A DNA stretch of 64,000 nt from positions 1-64,000 of the forward strand of contig NZ_JACJTB010000008.1 of assembly GCF_014698475.1 (NCBI RefSeq). The letters run 5' to 3'. This document shows, one piece after another, positions 56,658 to 64,000 of this stretch; the stretch's first letter is position 1; the number at the start of each line of letters is the position of its first letter. The notes under the pieces were generated by a model that saw nothing but the letters and a program-made list of their open reading frames with translations, was not told the DNA's origin and made no database searches. The DNA is from Nostoc spongiaeforme FACHB-130. Lineage in GTDB: Bacteria; Cyanobacteriota; Cyanobacteriia; Cyanobacteriales; Nostocaceae. A program made the translations under genes and the position numbers.

Positions 56658-57038
56658 GACACAGCAATTGGATTTTAAATTTTGGAGCCGCTACCTTGTG
56701 GTGAATCAGCATTACTGGAAGTTAAGTCACTTCTCAGTGAATATTTTACAAAAGTTAGATTCATAGTCTTGACTAATAGGCTACTCCAAAAACCTCACAC
56801 AATATTTGGAATTCGAGCAGTCAAAGCATAGATTAAAACTATGTTTATGGCTGAAACTCCTGAGAACACTGAGTTTATCCTCAGCAACGCCAGTTGCTAC
56901 AACTTTGAAAACCAAAGCAACACACTGGCTCCTCAGCACTTTGCTATGGTTCCTTTTGAGATTTAGAATTTTGGGTTGCGTCTAAATTTTTACTTACAAA
57001 ATAATTACGCTAATTTTAACTAACTGAACTAAAACACC
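56658..57038. other. Gene-free region between crtE and DUF212 gene
   Basis: About 380 bp with one common intergenic repeat (cgccagttgctacaactttg, about 56889). No gene and no clear terminator. Confidence 0.45.
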
Positions 57039-57494
57039 ATGCAGGACTTAGCCGATATATTAAACAACCGGGTGCTGCTGGTAGCCCTGGTAGCCTGTTT
57101 CATTGCTCAAGCTTTGAAACTGGTTATCGATGTCGTCAAAAATCAAAAACTGAATGTCCGTGTTTTAGTCACGACTGGCGGTATGCCTAGCGCCCATTCA
57201 GCTTTAGTGACAGCCTTAGCCGCAGGTATCGGACAAACTGTCGGTTGGGCATCCCCGGAGTTTGCCTTAGCTACAGTGTTTGCCATCATCGTGATGTACG
57301 ATGCGGCTGGAGTCCGCCAAGCTGCTGGTAAACAAGCACGAATTCTGAATCAAATGATTGCGGAATTATTTGATGAAAAGCACGAGTTTAGCCAAGACCG
57401 ACTCAAAGAGTTACTGGGACACACACCAGTACAAGTCATCGCTGGTTCAGCTTTGGGAGTCACAATTTACTGGTTAGCCAGGACAGCTTATTAG
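57039..57494 (+). CDS. DUF212 membrane protein (PAP2-like)
   Basis: A 151-residue membrane protein of the acid phosphatase/vanadium haloperoxidase-related DUF212 family: TTGGMPSAHSALVTALAAGI, VMYDAAGVRQAAGKQA, KELLGHTPVQVIAG. The SAH and GHTP motifs recall the PAP2 phosphatase core. It is probably a lipid-phosphate enzyme, possibly on isoprenoid phosphates given the crtE neighbour, but that is inference. Confidence 0.88.
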   Translation: MQDLADILNNRVLLVALVACFIAQALKLVIDVVKNQKLNVRVLVTTGGMPSAHSALVTALAAGIGQTVGWASPEFALATVFAIIVMYDAAGVRQAAGKQARILNQMIAELFDEKHEFSQDRLKELLGHTPVQVIAGSALGVTIYWLARTAY

Positions 57495-57549
57495 TTAAGG
57501 ATCAAAGTCAATACTCACCTTGTCCCCCTTCTCTCCTTCTCTCCTAACA

Positions 57550-58203
57550 CTACTGAACTTTGACGGCGGAACGCAGTAACACGACTTTGCGACTATCAAC
57601 GAGGATGGCAAAAAAGCCGCGTTCGTTGAGTTTTTGTAGGGTGTTGTATGCTTGTTGTTGGTTGGTAGTGTGAGTTGCTAATAAATAAGGGCGTTGTCCG
57701 TAAGAGGCAAAACCAACATTACCACCCACAACTTGCTGGACGCTGTTCGCTAGCTCTGGACGGTTGTAGTAATCTACGAGTACGGCGTAGCCTTGTCCTA
57801 ATGGTTGGGGGTTATAGCTAACTGTTGGTGTTGTTGCTGCTTGTTGAGCCACTTCGGCAGGCTTGGTTGTGATAATGGCAGATAAACCAACAATATTATT
57901 GATGTACCTAGCCCAACGATTTGCATCATCAATTTTGTTAAAACCACCAATTCGCGTGACTGTATCGGTGAGGTATTGACAGTTAGTAGTGGCAATTTCG
58001 TTGGGTAAAGCACTCCGCAATTGCCTTTGATACTCAGGCGTGGGTGTTATTACTAGTAATAAATATTCTCCAGGATTTGGCGGTTGGCAGACAGGCAGTT
58101 TTTGTTGCGCGTTAACAGAAATTGTAGTATTGATTAAACCTGCGATCGCAATTACCAATCCACCAGATATAACCTGAACTCTCTGCACGAAGTTGGGACG
58201 CAT
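57550..58203 (-). CDS. Secreted protein, SPOR-like repeats
   Basis: A 217-residue protein with a signal peptide (VISGGLVIAIAGLINTTISV, cut near residue 33). It has two similar modules of about 80 residues (YLLLVITPTPEYQRQLRSAL and YAVLVDYYNRPELANSVQQV) that resemble SPOR-type domains. Function unknown; envelope location likely. Confidence 0.7.
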   Translation of the reverse strand: MRPNFVQRVQVISGGLVIAIAGLINTTISVNAQQKLPVCQPPNPGEYLLLVITPTPEYQRQLRSALPNEIATTNCQYLTDTVTRIGGFNKIDDANRWARYINNIVGLSAIITTKPAEVAQQAATTPTVSYNPQPLGQGYAVLVDYYNRPELANSVQQVVGGNVGFASYGQRPYLLATHTTNQQQAYNTLQKLNERGFFAILVDSRKVVLLRSAVKVQ

Positions 58204-58463
58204 AAGCTGGATTTTTAAAAAAATTCTATTTTAGTAGTTTGTCAATAGTCAATGGTCATTTGTCTTTTGTCATTGGTCATTTGTAAATTAATCTTGTCTT
58301 ACAGTCAGACAATCTAACATACTGTATAGCAGGTTACAGGTTAAAGGTTACAGATGACAGAGTTAAAAGTTTTTTGCTGTCTTTGATTTACTGATTTCCT
58401 AAACAACTTGGCTACTGCCATATCAAAACTAATGACTAATGACCAATGACTATTGACTCTTGC

Positions 58464-58799
58464 TTAAGAAACACTCGCAAGAGAAGCCAAAGGATCGGGA
58501 ATTGTTACAGATGGTGCATTAAAATTACCAGTAACTACATACTCTAAGCGCAGTTTCAGCCAAGTGATAAACTGGGGATTCGTCGAAATAACCGCAGCTG
58601 CGGGTGTAGGACACTTAGCTTTAACTGCTGCCATTTCTGGCGCTTCTAAAAAGGCTGGTTGTTGTACTAACCAAAAGTCAATTTGCTTTTCATTTTCGTG
58701 ATAATGGCGAGTGCGTTCTTTCAGCACTTCTTCTAAAGGTTCTTCGTGGACTAGAAAGCGTTGGCTGGCTAAAACGTAATAATATGTTTGCATTTTCAT
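58464..58799 (-). CDS. ycf54: Ycf54, chlorophyll cyclase subunit
   Basis: A 111-residue protein matching Ycf54 (YYYVLASQRFLVHEEPLEEV, KQIDFWLVQQPAFLEAPEMA, TNPQFITWLKLRLEYV). Ycf54 is needed for the Mg-protoporphyrin IX monomethyl ester oxidative cyclase (AcsF) that makes protochlorophyllide. The start is at MKMQ; the second Met is nearly as good. The acsF gene is not in the window. Confidence 0.93.
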   Translation of the reverse strand: MKMQTYYYVLASQRFLVHEEPLEEVLKERTRHYHENEKQIDFWLVQQPAFLEAPEMAAVKAKCPTPAAAVISTNPQFITWLKLRLEYVVTGNFNAPSVTIPDPLASLASVS

Positions 58800-58855
58800 C
58801 CTTGGGTTACTAACGGTTTAAACAGGGTACAGAATTAACTCTGTACCCTATTTAA

Positions 58856-59575
58856 CTAACTCTTCCGAAATCTTTGGAACCAAGAACTGAAGGGACAACG
58901 ACTTCCTTTAGTTTCACTATTTGTTTGTTTACCACCAGCTGTCAGTTTTTCTAAAAACAGGGTGTTGTCAAAATAGTGTTCTACGGAAATAATCTTTAAA
59001 TCATCGGTGACACGAGCTATACTCGTCCCGACAATTTCAACTGTCTCTCCAGTGGGCGCATAACCTTTGTATTCGCCTCTAAAATGTCCCCAGTGTCGCC
59101 ACTTGAATGCTACATTTGGTGGCCCTGAGTACACTTCCAGCACTTCCCAAGGAAAACCTTGGGGAAATGTTGTGTGGAAGATTTTAGCTGATGATTCAAA
59201 GCTTTCTTCGGAAGCTTTGTAATGTTCAGAATCAGCCATGAATAAATTGTAAGTACCTTGGTTGCCTAGTTCTGCGGCGGTATATTCAGGGCCACCATTG
59301 GTACTAACGTGAAACTTGTCACTCACAACCGATAACCACTGCTGGGGGTTAGATTTGAATGATACCTCCATCTCGAAGGTTCTTACCAAGTTCTGCACGA
59401 TCGCCTCTAACGATCCTTCAACATGATTACATAAACTTTCTTTGGCAAGATTTTCTTTTGAACGAGAATAATCAGGAGGTGTTTGATAACGCCACTCCGC
59501 ATCAGTGCTGGCGGCGATAACTTTATCCCTATCCTGTACCCAAAGCGGTAAGTCTTGAGATTGTGTTGAGGTCAT
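58856..59575 (-). CDS. SnoaL-like (pathogenesis-related-type) protein
   Basis: A 239-residue soluble protein with a SnoaL/NTF2-like fold: SLEAIVQNLVRTFEMEVSFK, NGGPEYTAAELGNQGTYN and FKWRHWGHFRGEYKGYAP, resembling plant pathogen-related proteins of the ester-cyclase superfamily. The active-site chemistry is not evident. It lies 56 bases upstream of ycf54 on the same strand, so co-transcription is possible. Function unknown. Confidence 0.7.
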   Translation of the reverse strand: MTSTQSQDLPLWVQDRDKVIAASTDAEWRYQTPPDYSRSKENLAKESLCNHVEGSLEAIVQNLVRTFEMEVSFKSNPQQWLSVVSDKFHVSTNGGPEYTAAELGNQGTYNLFMADSEHYKASEESFESSAKIFHTTFPQGFPWEVLEVYSGPPNVAFKWRHWGHFRGEYKGYAPTGETVEIVGTSIARVTDDLKIISVEHYFDNTLFLEKLTAGGKQTNSETKGSRCPFSSWFQRFRKS

Positions 59576-59763
59576 AAAAGTCTAAATTGAAAATTTAACC
59601 AACAAAGCTGAAGGTTGAAGGATAAAGGCTGAAAATACTTATTTCACACTTCACACTTCATACTTTTTTCTGGATTTCGCAGTTACAACCCCTCTAGTAT
59701 CAGTTATCAGTTGTCAGTGACCAGTTATCAATAACAAACTGATAACTGTTAACTGTTAACTGT

Positions 59764-60486
59764 TCACTGATTTCCTTGTATGGCTTGTTTCATCTCCCGG
59801 ACTGCTCTTTCTATCCCGACTAGGGCTGCCCGACTGATGATAGTATGACCGATGTTGAGTTCTTCCATTCCGGGTAGGGCGGCGACTGGATGAACGTTCC
59901 AGTACGTGAGTCCATGACCAGCATTTACCCGCAGTCCGGCTTTAATTGCTTGCTCGCACCCTGTAGCCAAAATCGCTAGTTCTTTGTGTCGGCTGGTTTC
60001 ATCATGGGCTTCAGCATACTGGCCAGTGTGCAGTTCAATAAATTTTGCCTGCACCTTGACAGATGCTTCAATTTGTGCAGGTTCAGCATCGATAAACAAA
60101 CTGACAGGAATGCCAGCACTCTGCAATTTATCGACAATCTCTCCTATTCTAGCAATTTGTCCAACAATATCGAGTCCGCCTTCGGTGGTGACTTCTTCGC
60201 GCTTTTCTGGAACTAGAGTGACATAATCTGGTTTAATGTCAAGTGCGATCGCCAGCATTTCTTCAGTAGCAGCCATCTCCAAATTAAGATGTGTTCTCAC
60301 TGTTTGCCGCAGTAAACGCACATCTCGGTCTTGAATATGCCGCCTGTCTTCCCGCAAATGTACTGTAATTCCATCTGCACCCCCTAACTCTGCCAGCACA
60401 GCCGCCGCCACAGGGTCTGGTTCCACTGTCCGCCGCGCTTGTCGGATGGTGGCGATATGGTCAATGTTAACTCCAAGTGTAGGCAA
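59764..60486 (-). CDS. pdxJ: Pyridoxine 5'-phosphate synthase
   Basis: A 240-residue TIM-barrel enzyme that makes pyridoxine phosphate in the DXP-dependent vitamin B6 route. Signatures are [61 protein letters not shown] and [12 protein letters not shown]. Complete; the stop lies at the edge of gttaact repeats (59700-59765). Confidence 0.97.
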   Translation of the reverse strand: MPTLGVNIDHIATIRQARRTVEPDPVAAAVLAELGGADGITVHLREDRRHIQDRDVRLLRQTVRTHLNLEMAATEEMLAIALDIKPDYVTLVPEKREEVTTEGGLDIVGQIARIGEIVDKLQSAGIPVSLFIDAEPAQIEASVKVQAKFIELHTGQYAEAHDETSRHKELAILATGCEQAIKAGLRVNAGHGLTYWNVHPVAALPGMEELNIGHTIISRAALVGIERAVREMKQAIQGNQ

Positions 60487-61089
60487 CCCTAGTCTCCCGA
60501 TTCACAGTCCTCCGAACTTGATTTTAGCGGAAATCGGAGTTGTAAAGTGAGGCAGTGATGCGGAGGGCAGAGGAGAAATTACAATAATTTCCCCTTTTCC
60601 ACCTTGTCTCCCTTGTCCTTTTGCCCTATCGGAAAAATTCTTCAAAAATCATTCTATAAGTATAAAAATATACGTTATTATACATTCGGCACGATAAAGG
60701 CGATCGCCTCATGGGGTACTAAGGGGGGTAATTCTACTTGTGTATACACTGTAGGGAGAAAAAATCCTCATTCACGAGTATTCAAGCTTGATTAATGCAG
60801 AAAAAATCCTCATTCATCTGGTTCAGACATTCATTCACAAGCTAAAATACTTGTCTACACAAATCTTGCACCTAGCCCCGACGAATGGAATTCACACGCC
60901 AGATGCTTCATGACTGCTGTTAGCGCAGCGTTAGCGACGCAGAAGCGTCACCCACCCTAAGAGTAGTCCGCGTAGGCGGACTAACAGAAAATTAAGGGTT
61001 TTGTCTGTGTGCAAGATGAACCGAGACTTCAGCCGCTTGGTGCAAGATGTGAATCTACCAATTTCTGCCCTGTTACCTTTCTCGCAGCT
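60487..61089. other. Gene-free region before hisC
   Basis: About 600 bp with HIP1 sites and a degenerate dispersed repeat (gtccgcgtaggcggacta, about 60967) related to the one at 5990-6090. An open frame of 63 codons (from 60604) has no recognisable sequence. The region just before hisC is open in frame but not family-like. Confidence 0.5.
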
Positions 61090-62151
61090 ATGTCCAATTT
61101 CTTTCGCGCCAATGTTGATGCAATGGCTAGTTACGTTCCTGGTGAACAGCCGAAACGCGGTAGCCAAGTAATTAAACTCAACAGTAACGAAAATCCCTAC
61201 CCTCCCTCACCAACTGCTTTAGCTGCACTACAAAATATTGATGGTGAGTGGTTGCGGCGTTACCCAGAACCTTTTGGCGACCAGTTTCGCCACGCTGCTA
61301 GTCAGGTTTTAGGAGTGCCGAGTGATTGGATTATTGTTGGTAATGGCAGTGATGAGATTTTAAATGTCTTAATACGAGCCTGTACAGAACCAGGACGGAA
61401 GGTAGTTTATCCGACACCGACTTATGTCTTGTATCGTACACTCACAGAGATGCAGGCGGCAGATGTTGTGGAAATTCCGTACGGTGAAGACTATAAGTTA
61501 CCTGCTGCGGAATTAATTGCTGTGGATGGGGCTGTGACATTTATTGCTTCACCTAACAGTCCCTCTGGTCATGTTGTTCCTAGCGCAGACTTAGAAAAAC
61601 TCGCCAGTCAGTTATCTGGAGTGTTAGTCATTGATGAAGCTTACGTAGATTTTGCGGAAGTTGATGCTTTAGATTTGGTCAAGAGATATGAGAATGTGAT
61701 AATTATCCGCACCTTATCTAAAGGGTACTCGTTAGCGGGTTTGCGCTTGGGCTTTGGGATTGCTCAACCCAAGATATTGCAGGGATTATTTAAAGTTAAG
61801 GATAGTTATAACATTGATGCGATCGCCTGTACAGTTGCCACAGCAGCCATCACCGACCAAGCTTATAAAAATGCTTGCGTAGCCAAAATCAAAGCATCAC
61901 GCACCCAACTCACCAGAGAATTTCAACAATTAGGCTTCCAGGTTTGGGAGTCGCACACCAATTTTTTACTTGTCCAGCCACCCCAAGGAAACGCCGTATA
62001 TCTCTATCAAAAACTCAAAGAACAACAAATTCTCGTCCGCTACTTTCCCCATCCTGGACTGTTAGATAAACTCCGCATCACCATTGGTACAAATGAGCAA
62101 AATCAAATATTAGTCAATGCCATTAAGGCATTACTTTCAAAAACAATTTAG
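61090..62151 (+). CDS. hisC: Histidinol-phosphate aminotransferase
   Basis: A 353-residue PLP-dependent class II aminotransferase of histidine biosynthesis. Motifs are KLNSNENPYPPSP, IVGNGSDEILN, SPNSPSGHV, VIDEAYVDFAE, and the Schiff-base Lys in TLSKGYSLAGLRLGF, ending in a LRITIGTNEQN block. ATG 61090 is used; an upstream in-frame ATG would translate intergenic repeat. Confidence 0.95.
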   Translation: MSNFFRANVDAMASYVPGEQPKRGSQVIKLNSNENPYPPSPTALAALQNIDGEWLRRYPEPFGDQFRHAASQVLGVPSDWIIVGNGSDEILNVLIRACTEPGRKVVYPTPTYVLYRTLTEMQAADVVEIPYGEDYKLPAAELIAVDGAVTFIASPNSPSGHVVPSADLEKLASQLSGVLVIDEAYVDFAEVDALDLVKRYENVIIIRTLSKGYSLAGLRLGFGIAQPKILQGLFKVKDSYNIDAIACTVATAAITDQAYKNACVAKIKASRTQLTREFQQLGFQVWESHTNFLLVQPPQGNAVYLYQKLKEQQILVRYFPHPGLLDKLRITIGTNEQNQILVNAIKALLSKTI

Positions 62152-62214
62152 ATATAACTGTAGTCGCATAGGATATCTTGAAAGCATGAATCACAGGACT
62201 AGTAAGATTTTACT

Positions 62215-62241
62215 TCCTGCCTCCTGCCTCCTGCCTCCTGC
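62215..62241. repeat. Heptamer tandem repeat (ctgcctc)
   Basis: Three and a half copies of a 7-base unit (cctgcct) between hisC and the methyltransferase operon. Confidence 0.85.
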
Positions 62242-62274
62242 GATAAGATAAATTGCTGAAACTCAGTTCGATAT

Positions 62275-63015
62275 ATGAGTGAATGGTATAAAGAAGACCT
62301 CGCCTTTATCCATGATGATGGTTTTCGGGATTATGCGCTCAAATCAGCCCCCGGTATTTTAGAAATTTTACGGCAAAACAACATTAACTCAGGTTTAGTC
62401 GTAGACTTGGGTTGCGGGAGTGGGTTATGGGCAAATGAGCTGGTCAAGTCTAATTATCGGGTATTGGGAGTTGATATTTCAGAATCAATGATTGCGATCG
62501 CTCAAAAAAGAGTACCCCAGGCCAAATTTTATGTTGGTTCAGTCTTTAAAATTGCCATTCCCCCATGTCATGTTGTTACTTCCATTAGTGAATGTTTAAG
62601 TTACTTGTTTGATGCTGACAACAACCGCCAGACTTTAATTCAGCTTTTTCAGCGCATATATCAAGCTTTAGTTCCTGGTGGGGTTTTGATTTTTGATATT
62701 GTAGAAGCGGGACAAATTGCCGTCGGGAATAAGGCGAAAAATTTTACGGAAGGACAAGACTGGGTTGTTTTAGTTGAGAAAGAAGAAGTGCGATCGCAAA
62801 ATATTTTAACCCGCCGCATCATCACTTTTCGCCAAGTCGGACAATACTACAGACGCGATGAAGAAATCCATCATGTCCAGTTATACCGAGCCACACAAAT
62901 AGCCACAGACTTACGCAAGATTGGCTTTCGTGTCCAAACAACTCGCAATTATGGTAATTTCTATTTACCAAAAGGAAACGTGGCATTTATAGCACGTAAA
63001 CCCTTTCCTGATTAA
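62275..63015 (+). CDS. Class I SAM-dependent methyltransferase
   Basis: A 246-residue cytoplasmic methyltransferase. Motif I VVDLGCGSGLWANEL binds SAM, VLGVDISESM gives motif II and VPGGVLIFDI a later one. The substrate cannot be told. It is the first gene of a tight three-gene operon: an acetyltransferase follows 13 bases later and a cupin protein 1 base after that. Confidence 0.88.
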   Translation: MSEWYKEDLAFIHDDGFRDYALKSAPGILEILRQNNINSGLVVDLGCGSGLWANELVKSNYRVLGVDISESMIAIAQKRVPQAKFYVGSVFKIAIPPCHVVTSISECLSYLFDADNNRQTLIQLFQRIYQALVPGGVLIFDIVEAGQIAVGNKAKNFTEGQDWVVLVEKEEVRSQNILTRRIITFRQVGQYYRRDEEIHHVQLYRATQIATDLRKIGFRVQTTRNYGNFYLPKGNVAFIARKPFPD

Positions 63016-63028
63016 AGATAATTTTCCC

Positions 63029-63457
63029 ATGACTTACAAATTTGTTGACACCCTCACAGAAAAGCAAATTCATCAATTAGTCGAGTTATATCAAAAAGAA
63101 TTTTGGAGTCAGCAACGGACACATTCAAATGTTGTCAAAATGCTTAAAAATTCCAATATTATTGTAGGATTAATAGATAATGATGAACAATTAATTGGAT
63201 TTACACGAGTTCTCACTGATTTTGTTTATCGAGCCACCATTTACGATGTCATCATTAAACCAGCCTACAGAAACCAAGGACTTGGTGCCAAGTTAATGGA
63301 TGCAATTGTCCATCATCCCCAATTACATCAAGTCGAACAAATTGCACTTTACTGTTTGCCAGAAATGATGCCATTTTATCAACGTTGGGGTTTCACAACA
63401 GAAGTTGGTAATCTAAACTTAATGTATCGATATCACCACTCACATCAGGATAAATGA
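63029..63457 (+). CDS. GNAT family N-acetyltransferase
   Basis: A 142-residue acetyltransferase. The acetyl-CoA site is in VIIKPAYRNQGLGAKLM (R/Q-x-x-G-x-G/A), with LYCLPEMMPFYQRWGF near the end. Substrate unknown. The middle gene of the operon, with 13- and 1-base gaps to its neighbours. Confidence 0.88.
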   Translation: MTYKFVDTLTEKQIHQLVELYQKEFWSQQRTHSNVVKMLKNSNIIVGLIDNDEQLIGFTRVLTDFVYRATIYDVIIKPAYRNQGLGAKLMDAIVHHPQLHQVEQIALYCLPEMMPFYQRWGFTTEVGNLNLMYRYHHSHQDK

Positions 63458-63458
63458 C

Positions 63459-63923
63459 ATGATTATTAATCCAGATAATGTTCCTAGCCGCACAACTTCA
63501 ATTTATCCAGAAAAATTCCGACATCGCGTTGCTGGTAGAGTCAAAAAAGCATTAGGAAATGCCGCCGGATTAAAAAATTATGGCGTAAATTTAGTCACCC
63601 TAGCCCCAGGAAGTAGTTCTTCCTTAAGACATTGGCATACTCGGCAAGATGAGTTTATTTATATTATTGAAGGTGAAGTAACACTAGTCACCAACGAAGG
63701 AAAACAAATTCTCACACCAGGAATGATGGCAGGTTTTCCCGCAGGCGAAGAAGATGGACATCAGCTAGTAAATCGCTCTGAGAACATCGTAGTTTATTTA
63801 GAAGTTGGTGATAGAACACCTGATGATGAAGCTTACTATCCAGAGGATGATTTAATTGCTAAAAATGGTGTGAATGGTGAGCGAATTTTTACCACAAAAG
63901 ATGGAACTTTGTATAAAAGTTAA
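63459..63923 (+). CDS. Cupin-domain protein
   Basis: A 154-residue single-cupin protein: LRHWHTRQDEFIYIIEGEVT gives motif 1 (HxH-x4-E), and PAGEEDGHQLVNRSEN gives motif 2. Metal binding is expected. It could be a small-molecule isomerase, a dioxygenase or a sensor. Last gene of the operon, 1 base after the acetyltransferase. Confidence 0.88.
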   Translation: MIINPDNVPSRTTSIYPEKFRHRVAGRVKKALGNAAGLKNYGVNLVTLAPGSSSSLRHWHTRQDEFIYIIEGEVTLVTNEGKQILTPGMMAGFPAGEEDGHQLVNRSENIVVYLEVGDRTPDDEAYYPEDDLIAKNGVNGERIFTTKDGTLYKS

Positions 63924-64000
63924 TAATGTAGCCATCTTATTTGATATGTAAACAAAGGAGACAAGGAAGAGAGACATTTATAAATTATCAGAAAACTCTC

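Noticed and set aside
60604-60795. 63-codon frame before hisC
   Set aside because: Starts in a gacaagg repeat and has no recognisable sequence.

Overview
The window reads as a chromosomal segment of a filamentous, probably heterocyst-forming (Nostocales-type) cyanobacterium. The evidence is photosystem I psaC, tocopherol cyclase, the clock kinase sasA, the chlorophyll-cyclase factor ycf54, very frequent GCGATCGC (HIP1) sites, short tandem heptamer/octamer repeats between genes, a decayed xisI-type gene, and NB-ARC/WD40, TPR-CHAT and Ser/Thr kinase genes. All assignments come from reading the sequence; no database search was run.

Left part (1-16.6 kb): a three-gene group led by a CHAT caspase-like protein whose 5' end is missing; a UPF0175/DUF3368 toxin-antitoxin pair; glmS with a clear terminator; psaC; a Rieske oxygenase divergent from a TetR regulator carrying a transposase-like zinc ribbon at its C-terminus; a DUF4079 membrane protein overlapping a sensor kinase; a DM13 protein; a ClC transporter whose gating glutamate is glutamine; and a B12-binding radical SAM protein.

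Middle (16.9-36.7 kb): an HTH-NB-ARC protein and a 14-repeat WD40 protein that are one gene split by a single-base shift in an A10 run; three small genes (two of them membrane proteins); tocopherol cyclase; tRNA-Arg(CCU); a putative iron-uptake group (two-domain multicopper oxidase, helix-hairpin-helix lipoprotein, ferritin-like protein, FTR1 permease); a SMI1/KNR4 protein next to a BtuF/FhuD-like binding lipoprotein; mobA, whose start codon lies beyond a heptamer repeat; a toxin-antitoxin locus in which both genes are broken; a DUF255 thioredoxin-fold protein; and clpP behind a leader that can fold as a three-way junction.

Right part (37-64 kb): a pseudokinase-TPR membrane protein with a HEAT-like partner; an smc 5' fragment beside a cluster of mobile-looking repeats; a DUF4360 secreted protein; a beta-helix/SLH surface protein; sasA facing a canonical Ser/Thr kinase; a xisI pseudogene; a 1157-residue TPR-CHAT protein; peroxiredoxin, Nudix and lipoprotein genes; folD, crtE and a DUF212 gene; ycf54; pdxJ; hisC; and a methyltransferase-acetyltransferase-cupin operon.

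The intergenic DNA is rich in small non-coding elements with inverted ends. Five families are recognisable, four of them with two copies in the window. One element interrupts a toxin gene, another lies at the break in smc, and two copies of a third flank the DUF4360 gene. The best candidates for new biology are the split NB-ARC-WD40 gene, the clpP leader structure, the pseudokinase/HEAT pair, the left-edge CHAT group and the multicopper oxidase/FTR1 iron group.
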